Assembly: GCA_934247335.1 (NCBI GenBank)
Contig: CAKQJJ010000020.1
Span: forward strand, 1-14,650
Reading direction: 5' to 3'
From: an uncultured Clostridia bacterium
Lineage (GTDB): Bacteria; Bacillota; Clostridia; Christensenellales; Pumilibacteraceae
Length of the DNA: 14,650 nucleotides
The position numbers and the translations under genes were made by a program. Of the stretch, positions 1-6,159 are shown in pieces (position 1 is the first letter of the stretch; the number at the start of each line of letters is the position of its first letter). Below the pieces are notes generated by a model. That model saw only the letters and a list, made by a program, of their open reading frames with translations, was not told the origin of the DNA and ran no database searches.

Positions 1-273
1 TCCGGCGCCGGGGCCTTTGACGAAAACTTCCACGCTGCGCAATCCGTGTTCTTTTGCCACGAGAGCTGCTTTTTCACAAGCCTGCTGAGCGGCAAAAGGA
101 GTGCTTTTTCTCGAACCGCGGAATCCGAGCGCGCCTGCGCTGCAAGCCGCGATTGCGTTACCCTGTTCGTCGGTAAAGGTGATGAGCGTGTTGTTGAACG
201 ACGCGTGAATATGAACCTGACCTTTATCTACGTTTTTGGTAATTCTCTTCTTTACTGTTTTCTTAACTGCCAT
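1..273 (-). CDS. rpsK: 30S ribosomal protein uS11 (partial, 3' end outside window)
   Basis: The first 91 codons are present; the frame is open to the window edge, so the C-terminal third or so of this ~130-residue protein is missing. uS11 sits on the 30S platform, next to the mRNA exit and the anti-Shine-Dalgarno end of 16S rRNA. The family block SAGALGFRGSRKSTPFAAQ is clear at about residues 46-64, and the visible part ends in VEVFVKGPGAG, the expected start of the C-terminal motif. The start is set by a GGAG that overlaps the rpsM stop codon. The two residues before the SAG motif are AC, where a Trp-Ser or Trp-Ala pair is common. rpsD, rpoA and rplQ usually follow and would lie beyond coordinate 1. 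Confidence 0.97.
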   Translation of the reverse strand, partial: MAVKKTVKKRITKNVDKGQVHIHASFNNTLITFTDEQGNAIAACSAGALGFRGSRKSTPFAAQQACEKAALVAKEHGLRSVEVFVKGPGAG

Positions 274-287
274 AGTAACCTGTCTCC

Positions 288-665
288 TTACTTATCAGCC
301 TTCTTGGCGCGACCTACGGTGCGCTTCGGACCCTTGCGGGTACGAGCGTTCTGCTTGGTGTTCTGACCGCGAACGGGAAGACCTTTACGATGTCTTACTC
401 CGCGATAGCAGCCGATTTCCATAAGTCTCTTGATGTTGAGTGCGATTTCTCTGTGAAGATCGCCTTCGGTCACCACGTGCTTTTCAATATAGCTACGAAG
501 CGCGTTTTCCTGTTCGTCCGTCAGGTCTTTGACGCGGATGTCGGGATCGACGTTCGTTGCTTCCAAAATCTTGTTTGCCAAGGGGCGACCGATACCGTAG
601 ATGTAGGTAAGTCCGATCTCTACCCTTTTCTCTCTGGGCAAATCAATACCAGCTATTCTTGCCAT
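288..665 (-). CDS. rpsM: 30S ribosomal protein uS13
   Basis: This 125-residue protein is full length for uS13, the 30S head protein that forms intersubunit bridges B1a/B1b and touches P-site tRNA. It opens with the family signature MARIAGIDLPREKRVEIGLTYIYGIG, has the helix-two-turn-helix core, and ends with RGVRHRKGLPVRGQ and NARTRKGP followed by a basic tail. The start has an excellent ribosome binding site, AAAGGAGTT, four bases before ATG. It is the first gene of a new transcription unit: the preceding gene on this strand, rpmJ, is 437 nt away behind a strong hairpin. rpsK follows after 14 nt. Confidence 0.98.
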   Translation of the reverse strand: MARIAGIDLPREKRVEIGLTYIYGIGRPLANKILEATNVDPDIRVKDLTDEQENALRSYIEKHVVTEGDLHREIALNIKRLMEIGCYRGVRHRKGLPVRGQNTKQNARTRKGPKRTVGRAKKADK

Positions 666-691
666 TGTTAACTCCTTTAAATATTTGTGTT

Positions 692-719
692 ATCATATCT
701 GAAACGCTTTTTCCGGCAA
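692..719 (-). promoter_or_regulatory. candidate promoter for rpsM-rpsK unit
   Basis: Read on the minus strand, TTGCCG (719-714, 4 of 6 matches to TTGACA) is followed after 16 nt by TATGAT (697-692, 5 of 6 matches to TATAAT). Transcription would begin near 685, giving a leader of about 20 nt with the AAAGGAG ribosome binding site. The -35 is partly inside a 6-bp stem-loop (718-737). The position is right but the -35 match is modest. Confidence 0.45.
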
Positions 720-928
720 GCCATGGAATGTTGGCTTATCGCCTTCCGAAACGGTATTTTTCGATATTCGTTTTGCGCTTTCCCTCGTAGCGGGGCAGGC
801 GCGTAAGGTTTTTTATCTTCATTTCGAGCGGCGGCTTCGGTTCGGTCTTTCGCCGCGCTTAAAAATCGGAAAAGAACTGTGCAAACGAGGCTGTAAAAAG
901 TCGATTTCGCGCCCGTTTGCCATTCTAT

Positions 929-958
929 ATTATATATAGGCGGTTTTCGCCTTGTATA
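929..958 (-). promoter_or_regulatory. weak alternative promoter upstream of rpsM
   Basis: On the minus strand TATACA (958-953, 4 of 6) and a perfect TATAAT (934-929) are 18 nt apart in an AT-rich patch. The spacer contains a small ggcg/cgcc inverted repeat. Use of this site would give a leader of roughly 260 nt before rpsM. Chance TATAAT matches are common in such AT-rich DNA, so the call is tentative. Confidence 0.3.
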
Positions 959-1036
959 TAAGCGTGATTTGGCATAATTTCCGTGCCGTTCAAGCCGCGT
1001 GAAGCGGAGAAAAACGACCCGAAAAACGCATAAAAT

Positions 1037-1084
1037 CCCCCGCATACGCCAATAGCCCTATTGTGAAAATAGGACTTGCGGGGG
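1037..1084 (-). terminator. terminator hairpin after rpmJ
   Basis: An 8-bp perfect outer stem, ccccCGCA-type (1037-1044) pairing with TGCGGGGG (1077-1084), encloses a second 6-bp stem (cctatt 1057-1062 with aatagg 1068-1073, 5-nt loop) and a 9-nt bulge on one side. On the minus strand the stem is followed by GATTTTATGCGTTTTT, an interrupted T-rich stretch. It starts 19 nt after the rpmJ stop. This fits the 3' end of the KOW-infA-rpmJ transcript. The broken T tract leaves open partial read-through. Confidence 0.75.
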
Positions 1085-1102
1085 CGATTATACAGAGGCT
1101 TA

Positions 1103-1219
1103 TCAGCCTTGTCTTTGTTTGTGGTTGGGATACTTGGAACAAATAACCATTACTTTGCCATGGCGTTTGATTACCTTGCACTTATCGCACATGGGCTTAA
1201 CTGAAGATCTGACTTTCAT
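1103..1219 (-). CDS. rpmJ: 50S ribosomal protein bL36 (zinc type)
   Basis: This short gene encodes 38 residues starting MKVRSSVKPMCDKCKVIKRHG and ending HKQRQG, unmistakably bL36, a small 23S rRNA-binding protein. It is the zinc-containing (C+) form: Cys11, Cys14 and Cys27 are present, with His33 as the fourth ligand. The usual form is 37 residues with His32; here the stretch after Cys27 reads SKYPNH, one residue longer than the common ENPKH-type spacing. AAGGAG lies six bases before the ATG. The gene follows infA by 10 nt and is followed by a strong hairpin, so it is the last gene of its unit. Confidence 0.97.
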   Translation of the reverse strand: MKVRSSVKPMCDKCKVIKRHGKVMVICSKYPNHKQRQG

Positions 1220-1229
1220 AATGTTCTCC

Positions 1230-1451
1230 TTAATTCTTGTTTCTGTAAGTAATACGTCCTTTCGTAATGTCGTAAGGCGACATTTCGATTTTGACGGTAT
1301 CTCCTTCGAGTATTCTGATGTAGTGCATTCTTATTTTGCCCGAAATGGTACAAGTGACGATATGCCCGTTTTCGAGCTGCACCTTGAACATAGCGTTTCT
1401 CAGGCACTCGACGACTTTTCCGTCAACTTCAATGTTATCTTCTCTCGGCAT
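1230..1451 (-). CDS. infA: translation initiation factor IF-1
   Basis: The 73-residue product is the normal size for IF-1, a single S1-like OB-fold protein that binds the 30S A site and helps IF-2 and IF-3 choose the start codon. It opens MPREDNIEVDGKVVECLRNAMFKVQLENGH, close to the MAKEDxIEVEGxVxExLPNAMFxVxLENGH family pattern, and carries the conserved ISGKIRMHYIRILEGDTVKIEMSPYD core in two consecutive blocks. GGAGG lies seven bases before ATG. It is 26 nt after the KOW gene and 10 nt before rpmJ. Confidence 0.98.
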   Translation of the reverse strand: MPREDNIEVDGKVVECLRNAMFKVQLENGHIVTCTISGKIRMHYIRILEGDTVKIEMSPYDITKGRITYRNKN

Positions 1452-1477
1452 TTAAGACCTCCAAATACATCCGAAAT

Positions 1478-1708
1478 TTAATTGAACCGTTTAAGCGCGG
1501 TTCGCACGTCGCTGTCGAGCTTTACGTTTTGGATTATTTCGTCCGACAACAATTCGACGTGTTTTATTCGCTTTTGCTTGGGATTATCGAGCTTACGGTA
1601 TTCGCCGTCGGAAAGCAACACGAAGTCGGCATTCAATACGGCTACCACCAGATAAACTCTTCCGGCGTCGTGCCCTTTAAGGCTTTTTACAACGTAACCT
1701 ACCTGCAT
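1478..1708 (-). CDS. KOW domain-containing RNA-binding protein (L14e-like)
   Basis: The 76-residue protein has an N-terminal KOW-type motif: GYVVKSLKGHDAGRVYLVV at residues 4-22, then a short beta segment (DFVLLSDGEYRKL) and PKQKRIKHV at about 43-51. This is the pattern of the small bacterial KOW protein related to archaeal/eukaryotic L14e (COG2163-like) that many Clostridia keep between map and infA. Its role is not well established; binding to rRNA or the ribosome is an inference from the fold and the neighbours. The C-terminal ~25 residues are variable. It is the first gene after a near-consensus promoter, with GGAG six bases before the ATG, so it should be made together with IF-1 and bL36. 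Confidence 0.88.
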   Translation of the reverse strand: MQVGYVVKSLKGHDAGRVYLVVAVLNADFVLLSDGEYRKLDNPKQKRIKHVELLSDEIIQNVKLDSDVRTALKRFN

Positions 1709-1760
1709 AATTTACTCCGTAGCTGCATAATCTCGATAACGCAAATTTCACGCAAATGAT

Positions 1761-1790
1761 ATTATACCACAAAATCGTACCGTTTGTAAA
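1761..1790 (-). promoter_or_regulatory. strong promoter for KOW-infA-rpmJ
   Basis: On the minus strand TTTACA (1790-1785, 5 of 6) is followed after 18 nt by a perfect TATAAT (1766-1761), preceded by TGG, which makes an extended TGnTATAAT -10. The expected transcript start is near 1754, about 45 nt before the KOW start codon. This is the best promoter match in the window and implies that infA and rpmJ can be transcribed independently of the long operon. Confidence 0.75.
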
Positions 1791-1804
1791 CTGTTTTGCG
1801 GGGT

Positions 1805-1832
1805 AAAAATCTCGATTTTAGCAGATAAAATC
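1805..1832 (-). terminator. weak AT-rich terminator-like hairpin after map
   Basis: On the minus strand a 7-bp stem GATTTTA/TAAAATC (1832-1826 with 1820-1814, 5-nt loop) is followed by GAGATTTTT. It lies between the map stop and the infA-unit promoter, a sensible place for the long operon to end. The stem has almost no GC pairs, so termination would be inefficient. The element is also one copy of a tandem duplication, so the hairpin may be incidental. Confidence 0.35.
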
Positions 1833-1878
1833 AAAATTATAGCGTTAAAATCTCGATTTTATCGGATAAAATCAAAAT
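1806..1878. repeat. tandem duplication spanning the map stop codon
   Basis: Two 32-nt blocks, 1806-1837 and 1847-1878, match at 30 of 32 positions and are 41 nt apart. The right-hand block encodes the last residues of methionine aminopeptidase (ILSDKIEIL); the left-hand block lies just past its stop codon and would read ILILSAKIEIF in another frame. Each block is itself built of AAAATC/GATTTT inverted repeats. Confidence 0.85.
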
Positions 1879-2586
1879 CGTGTTCTCGTAATGAGCGCTC
1901 GGGCGTCCGTCGCGAGTGACGCACACGTCCCAATCGTCCACGGGAACAAACCTCACGTCCGGGCTGCCGGCGGTTATCATCGGCTCGATTGCGAGACAAT
2001 AACCTTCTTTAAGTACGGGTCCGGTGCCGGCTATTCCATAGTTGGGAATTTCGGGATCTTCGTGCAAAGCTCTGCCGATACCGTGACCGGTCATGCAACG
2101 AACGATACCGAAGCCGAAGCTTTCGACGTACGTCTGGATGGCGTGAGAAACATCGCCCAGGCGTTTGCCGACGCGCACCTGCTCCACTCCTTTGAAGAAG
2201 CTTTCGCGGCACACTTCTATCAGTTTACGTTTTTCAAAGTCAACTTCGCCGACGGGAAAAGTACGGGCGGCGTCGCCGTTGAAGCCCTTGATTTTGGCTC
2301 CGACGTCCACGCTGACTATTTCGCCTTCGCGCAGAACGCGTTCGGACGGAACGCCGTGTACGATTTCTTCGTCGATGGAAATGCAGGCGGTTGCCGGGAA
2401 TCCGTACAAATGCTTGAAGTTGGGCACCGCACCTCTGCTTCTGATGAAGTTTTCCATCAGCTGATCGAGTTCGGCGGTTGAGATACCGGGTTTGACGTAC
2501 GGCTCGATGAATTTAAGCGTGTCGCCCACTATCTTGCCGGCTTCGCGCATGCGTGCCTGCTCGTGACTGTTTTTTATCGTGATCAT
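1837..2586 (-). CDS. map: methionine aminopeptidase, type I
   Basis: The 249-residue enzyme removes the initiator Met from nascent proteins in the cytosol and is close to the usual ~250-residue length. The pita-bread fold ligands are all visible: Asp94 (SVDVG), Asp105 (NGDAA), His168 (TGHGIG), Glu201 (AIEPM) and Glu234 (HYENT), with substrate-binding His77 (VHGVP) and His175. There is no N-terminal zinc finger or SH3-binding extension. The start codon overlaps the adk stop as TAATG, and the nearest GAGG is 15 nt away, so translation is probably coupled to adk. The C-terminus (EILTL) lies within a tandem duplication. It looks like the last gene of the long operon. Confidence 0.98.
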   Translation of the reverse strand: MITIKNSHEQARMREAGKIVGDTLKFIEPYVKPGISTAELDQLMENFIRSRGAVPNFKHLYGFPATACISIDEEIVHGVPSERVLREGEIVSVDVGAKIKGFNGDAARTFPVGEVDFEKRKLIEVCRESFFKGVEQVRVGKRLGDVSHAIQTYVESFGFGIVRCMTGHGIGRALHEDPEIPNYGIAGTGPVLKEGYCLAIEPMITAGSPDVRFVPVDDWDVCVTRDGRPSAHYENTILILSDKIEILTL

Positions 2587-3206
2587 TAGTCTTTAAGCGC
2601 CTCGAGAATTGCCTGATATACTTCGTCGATAGTCTGCATACCGTCAACGTTTACGAGTACGCCCTGTTTTTTGTAGAAATCGATGAGCGGCGCCGTTTCG
2701 TTTTTGTAAACGTTAAGGCGCGACTTGACGGTTTCTTCAGTGTCGTCCGCTCTCTGAATAAGTTTACCGTCGCATTTTTCGCAATTATCGTCTTTTTTGG
2801 TCGAAACGTGATAGCTTTCGCCGCATTTTTCGCAAACGCGTCTGCCGGTAATTCTGTCCACGAGCTTTTCGAGATCGACGTCGAGATTGATTACGTAGTC
2901 GATATCGGTAAGTCTGTCCAAAGCTTCGGCTTGTGCGATCGTGCGGGGGAATCCGTCGAGGAGGAAACCGTTTTTGCAGTCCGGTTCGTTAATTCTCTGT
3001 TCGACGATGCCCACGACAACTTCGTCGGGGACCAGCTGTCCGCGATCGATGTACGATTTTGCTTTTAATCCGAGGGGAGTTCCTTCCTTGATGTTTTTAC
3101 GGAAAATATCTCCGGTGGAAATATGCGGAATACCTTTTTCGGCGGCAATGCGCACAGCCTGAGTACCTTTGCCGGCTCCGGGCGCGCCCAATAAAATCAG
3201 ATTCAT
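2586..3206 (-). CDS. adk: adenylate kinase, zinc LID type
   Basis: This enzyme catalyses ATP + AMP = 2 ADP. Its 206 residues include the P-loop GAPGAGKGT (7-15), the AMP-site TGD (31-33), GFPRT (85-89), and a LID with two CxxC pairs (Cys125/128 and Cys142/145) that should bind structural zinc, followed by QRADD (151-155). The LID is the long form, but the stretch between the Cys pairs is about four residues shorter than common zinc adenylate kinases and lacks the usual Pro-Pro-Lys segment. AGAGGTG lies before the ATG. It sits between secY and map, the usual Firmicutes order, and shares a TAATG with map. Confidence 0.98.
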   Translation of the reverse strand: MNLILLGAPGAGKGTQAVRIAAEKGIPHISTGDIFRKNIKEGTPLGLKAKSYIDRGQLVPDEVVVGIVEQRINEPDCKNGFLLDGFPRTIAQAEALDRLTDIDYVINLDVDLEKLVDRITGRRVCEKCGESYHVSTKKDDNCEKCDGKLIQRADDTEETVKSRLNVYKNETAPLIDFYKKQGVLVNVDGMQTIDEVYQAILEALKD

Positions 3207-3229
3207 AAATACACCTCTAAATTAAGTGG

Positions 3230-3270
3230 CTTTATCCAAGCCCTTCGCAATGCGGCAGACTTGGATAAAG
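3230..3270 (-). other. stem-loop in secY-adk gap
   Basis: A perfect 11-bp inverted repeat, CTTTATCCAAG (3230-3240) and CTTGGATAAAG (3260-3270), encloses a 19-nt loop. It fills the middle of the 97-nt gap between secY and adk, the largest gap within the long operon. On the minus strand it is followed by CCACTTAATTTAG, with no T tract, so it is not a standard intrinsic terminator. It ends 23 nt before the adk start, just before the AGAGG ribosome binding site. A processing site, RNA stability element or leader for adk are possible roles. Confidence 0.7.
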
Positions 3271-3302
3271 CGTGTTTATATTCGATTGTTTTTACGCCCG
3301 AA

Positions 3303-4610
3303 TTATTTCAGGAAACCTTTGTACTGCTTCATCATCATAAGACTTTGCAGCTGCTTGTCGAGTTCGAGACCGACCGAAACGATAATGAGCATTCCGGTTG
3401 CCGTCATGGAAGTGACCAGCGTATTGTTTCCGAAAGTGATGAAAGTGAACAGCAGGCTGGGAATAAGAGCGATGAACGCAAGGTAAATTGCGCCGAACAG
3501 CGTGATACGCTTGGAGATCTTATTCAGAAGTTCGTAAGTGGGCTTGCCGGGACGAGTTCCGGGGATAAATCCGCCGTACTGCTGCAAGTTTCTTGCAACT
3601 TCGTCGGGTTTGAACTGGAGCGTAGCGTAGAAGTAGCTGAACGCCAGTATCAGAAGAGCCATTGCGATGGAATACAGCCAGGTGCCGGTACCCATATATT
3701 TGGTCCACCAAAGGTGCAGTCCCGTGTTGGGCCAGAAGATCTGACCGAGCATCTGCGGGAAAGTGATGATGGCGGATGCAAAGATGATGGGCATGACGCC
3801 GCTTGCGTTTACTTTAATCGGGATGTTGGTATTCTGACCGCCGTACTGCTTTCTGCCTTTAATCTGCTTTGCATACTGTACGGGAATTCTTCTTTCGGCA
3901 AGGTCTACGAAGACGATAAGACCGAAAATGAGAACTGCCATCAGGATGAAGCCGAGCAAGGACCAGATTGCAAGCTGATCGCCGTCGATAATGTTCTTAA
4001 TGGTAGCGACCAGTGCGAGATCCGCGGTAGACAAGATTCCGATGAAGATGAGAAGGGAGATACCGTTACCGATACCGATTTCGGTAATTCTCTCACCCAT
4101 CCAGGTTGAAAACATTGATCCTGCAACGAGCATAATCACGATGCTTGCGCCGATAACCCACTTATTTGCGAATATCGTGCCGGAATACATGGTGTCGGAC
4201 AGACCGCCTGCGTTGTTCCACATAACGGTGATGCCGATAGCCTGTATAAGAGCAAGCCCAAGCGTAACGTATCTGGTTATCGTGTTAAGCTTCTTTCTGC
4301 CTTCCTCGCCCTGTTTGGAATATCTTTCGAGAGCGGGGATAGCGGCTCCGAGGAGCTGCACGATAATGGACGCGTTGATGTACGGAGATATTCCCAGCGC
4401 GAGTATTGCGCCGTTGGACAGCGCGCTACCGGTGATTGCCGACAGAAGTCCCAGAAGGTTGTTGCTTTCGGTTGCCGTGAATACTTCTTTATCTATGCCC
4501 GGAACAGGGAGCCAGCAGCCGATACGATACAGGAACAGCAACGCCAGCGTAATCAATATCTTAGTGCGAATCTCCTTATTCTTGAATGCATTTATCAATG
4601 TACGAAACAT
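3303..4610 (-). CDS. secY: preprotein translocase channel subunit SecY
   Basis: The 435-residue integral membrane protein is normal length for bacterial SecY, the protein-conducting pore that works with SecE, SecG, SecA and ribosomes. The N-terminus MFRTLINAFKNKEIRTKILITL leads into TM1 (about 17-37); TM2 with the plug is about 53-90, including GISPYINASIIVQLL. The cytosolic loops that contact SecA and the ribosome are recognisable: around 245-268 (YAKQIKGRKQYGG) and 341-358 (NLQQYGGFIPGTRPGKPT). Ten membrane segments are expected. The start codon overlaps the rplO stop as TAATG, with GAGGTG inside rplO as ribosome binding site. Confidence 0.98.
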   Translation of the reverse strand: MFRTLINAFKNKEIRTKILITLALLFLYRIGCWLPVPGIDKEVFTATESNNLLGLLSAITGSALSNGAILALGISPYINASIIVQLLGAAIPALERYSKQGEEGRKKLNTITRYVTLGLALIQAIGITVMWNNAGGLSDTMYSGTIFANKWVIGASIVIMLVAGSMFSTWMGERITEIGIGNGISLLIFIGILSTADLALVATIKNIIDGDQLAIWSLLGFILMAVLIFGLIVFVDLAERRIPVQYAKQIKGRKQYGGQNTNIPIKVNASGVMPIIFASAIITFPQMLGQIFWPNTGLHLWWTKYMGTGTWLYSIAMALLILAFSYFYATLQFKPDEVARNLQQYGGFIPGTRPGKPTYELLNKISKRITLFGAIYLAFIALIPSLLFTFITFGNNTLVTSMTATGMLIIVSVGLELDKQLQSLMMMKQYKGFLK

Positions 4611-5053
4611 TATAACACCTCAACCTCTCCGCCAAGTTCCTTAATCTTCGCTTCTGCGGATTTGGTGAACTTATTTGCCTTAACGGTGAGTTTCTTGGTG
4701 AGGTTTCCGTCGCCGAGAACTTTAAGTCCGCAAGGCTGTGCTTTGCTTACAAGACCTTCGGAAAGAAGGTATTCGAGGGTAACAACGGTACCCTCTTCGA
4801 GCTGCTCGAGGTCGCCGATATTTATAACGGTGTACACTTTTTTCCAGTTGTTGTCGAAACCGCGTTTAGGCAGTCTGCGGGCGAGGGGCATCTGACCGCC
4901 TTCGAAGCCGATTCTGACTCCGCCGCCGCTTCTTGCCCACTGACCTTTATGACCTTTACCGGAGGTTTTGCCCAGTCCGCTGCCAACGCCGCGGCCCAGT
5001 CTTCTTTCGCCGGTTCTTGCACCCTCTGCGGGTTTTAATTCCTGTAATTTCAT
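4610..5053 (-). CDS. rplO: 50S ribosomal protein uL15
   Basis: The 147-residue uL15 is full length. The long basic Gly-rich N-terminal arm that threads through 23S rRNA is clear (GERRLGRGVGSGLGKTSGKGHKGQ, about 16-38, then RSGGGVRIGFEGGQMPLARRLPKRGF), followed by the globular C-terminal domain. uL15 is a late assembly protein of the large subunit. GTGGAGG inside the end of rpmD serves as ribosome binding site; the gap to rpmD is 2 nt, and the stop overlaps the secY start, as in many spc operons. Confidence 0.98.
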   Translation of the reverse strand: MKLQELKPAEGARTGERRLGRGVGSGLGKTSGKGHKGQWARSGGGVRIGFEGGQMPLARRLPKRGFDNNWKKVYTVINIGDLEQLEEGTVVTLEYLLSEGLVSKAQPCGLKVLGDGNLTKKLTVKANKFTKSAEAKIKELGGEVEVL

Positions 5054-5055
5054 AG

Positions 5056-5247
5056 TTATGCCTCCACTTCTTCAACTTCGACAAGGTGCTTGACTACGAA
5101 AATCATACCGCGTACCGAAGGAGTGTCTTCGCGAACGACGCTGGAATGAATTTTCTTAAGTCCCAGTGCCTGAACGGTTTTCTGCTGTTTCTCCAGTCTT
5201 CCGCTTGTGCTCTTAACGAGAGTTATTTTTAATTTCTTTTCTGCCAT
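5056..5247 (-). CDS. rpmD: 50S ribosomal protein uL30
   Basis: The 63-residue product is the short bacterial form of uL30. It has the family pattern KITLVKSTSGR (6-16) followed by KKQQ-type QKTVQALGL and the SSVVREDTPSVRGMIFVVKHLV end. uL30 binds 23S rRNA near the 5S region. TAGGTGA precedes the ATG. It lies 7 nt after rpsE and 2 nt before rplO. The C-terminus VEVEEVEA is more acidic than usual but not remarkable. Confidence 0.97.
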   Translation of the reverse strand: MAEKKLKITLVKSTSGRLEKQQKTVQALGLKKIHSSVVREDTPSVRGMIFVVKHLVEVEEVEA

Positions 5248-5254
5248 AATTCAC

Positions 5255-5767
5255 CTACCCAAGGATCTCTTCGACGGTCTTGCCGCGCATAGCAGCCACC
5301 TGTTCGGCGGTGCGGAGCGATTTAAGTCCGTTGATAGTAGCCTTTACACAGTTAATGGGGTTTCTCGAACCGTAGCATTTAGTGGTGATATTCTTGATAC
5401 CCACGAGTTCGACCACCGCACGAACAGAACTTCCTGCGATGACACCGGTACCTTCGGGAGCCGGCAACATAAGCACGTTGGACTTTCCGAAATTTCCGTT
5501 GGTCTTGTGGGGGATGGTATCGCCTGCGACGGACACCGTGAACATGCTGTGCTTTGCAGCTTCCTCAGCCTTTTTGATAGCTTCGGGGACTTCGGTTGCC
5601 TTTCCGGTACCGTAGCCGACTTTGCCCTTGCCGTCTCCGACGACTACGAGCGCTGCGAATCTCATGTTGCGGCCGCCTTTAACGGTCTTGCTTATACGAT
5701 TGACCGAAACGAGCTTTGTGGTAAGCCCGTCGTCCGGTCTTAATTCTTCACGTTCTCTCTTTGCCAT
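5255..5767 (-). CDS. rpsE: 30S ribosomal protein uS5
   Basis: The 170-residue uS5 is normal length. The N-terminal dsRNA-binding-like domain includes VNRISKTVKGGRNMRFAAL and GDGKGKVGYGTGKA (44-57); the C-terminal domain carries GTGVIAGSSVRAV and GSRNPINCVKATINGL. uS5 lies at the mRNA entry of the 30S subunit and affects decoding accuracy and helicase activity with uS3 and uS4; the spectinomycin-contact loop is around residues 23-33. A strong AGGAGG lies 13 nt before the ATG. rplR ends 17 nt upstream and rpmD begins 7 nt downstream. Confidence 0.98.
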   Translation of the reverse strand: MAKREREELRPDDGLTTKLVSVNRISKTVKGGRNMRFAALVVVGDGKGKVGYGTGKATEVPEAIKKAEEAAKHSMFTVSVAGDTIPHKTNGNFGKSNVLMLPAPEGTGVIAGSSVRAVVELVGIKNITTKCYGSRNPINCVKATINGLKSLRTAEQVAAMRGKTVEEILG

Positions 5768-5784
5768 AGTAAAGTAACCTCCTG

Positions 5785-6147
5785 TCAGAATTCGAGACCG
5801 GCTTCTCTTGCGGCTTCCGCAAGCGCCTTAACTCTACCGGTATACAGATAGCCGCCTCTGTCGAAGACGACGCACTTGATACCCTTTTCGAGAGCTTTTG
5901 CCGCAACGTCCTTGCCTACAGCCTTAGCGGCTTCGGTCTTGGTCATGCCTTCGACGTTCATTCCCTTTGCGATAGTGGACGAAGAAACGAGGGTGTTGCC
6001 TGCTTCGTCGTCGATTATCTGAACGTAGATGTTGGAAGTCGAACGATAAACGTTAAGACGGGGCATTTCTGCCGTGCCGCTGACCTTTGCTCTTACGCGC
6101 AAATGTCTTTTCTGTCTTACTGCATTTTTATTTTCTTTCTTAATCAT
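5785..6147 (-). CDS. rplR: 50S ribosomal protein uL18
   Basis: The 120-residue protein is full-length uL18, which binds 5S rRNA and attaches it to the central protuberance with uL5. It has a basic N-terminal arm (NAVRQKRHLRVRAKVSGT), the RLNVYRSTSNIYVQIIDD core, and the typical end FDRGGYLYTGRVKALAEAAREAGLEF. AAGGAG precedes the start by 9 nt and overlaps the rplF stop region; the gap to rplF is 12 nt. Confidence 0.98.
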   Translation of the reverse strand: MIKKENKNAVRQKRHLRVRAKVSGTAEMPRLNVYRSTSNIYVQIIDDEAGNTLVSSSTIAKGMNVEGMTKTEAAKAVGKDVAAKALEKGIKCVVFDRGGYLYTGRVKALAEAAREAGLEF

Positions 6148-6159
6148 AGTCTATTCTCC

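Larger units (their letters stand above)
666..1102 (-). other. 437-nt noncoding gap between rpmJ and rpsM
   Basis: No convincing gene lies here. A 122-codon frame at 677-1045 starts inside the rpmJ terminator hairpin, lacks a ribosome binding site and looks like no known family. Moving towards rpsM, the gap holds the hairpin at 1037-1084, an AT-rich stretch with a weak promoter match at 929-958, a small stem-loop at 718-737 (aagcca pairing with tggctt, 8-nt loop) and a better placed promoter match at 692-719. The size is unusual, because in many Firmicutes rpmJ and rpsM are separated by only tens of bases. Confidence 0.75.

Noticed and set aside
677..1045. 122-codon open frame on the minus strand between rpmJ and rpsM
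   Set aside because: Its ATG is inside the terminator hairpin, it has no ribosome binding site, and its basic mixed composition resembles no family.
3230..3270. Intrinsic terminator between secY and adk
   Set aside because: Neither strand has a proper T tract directly after the stem in the transcribed direction; adk-map follow in the normal order.
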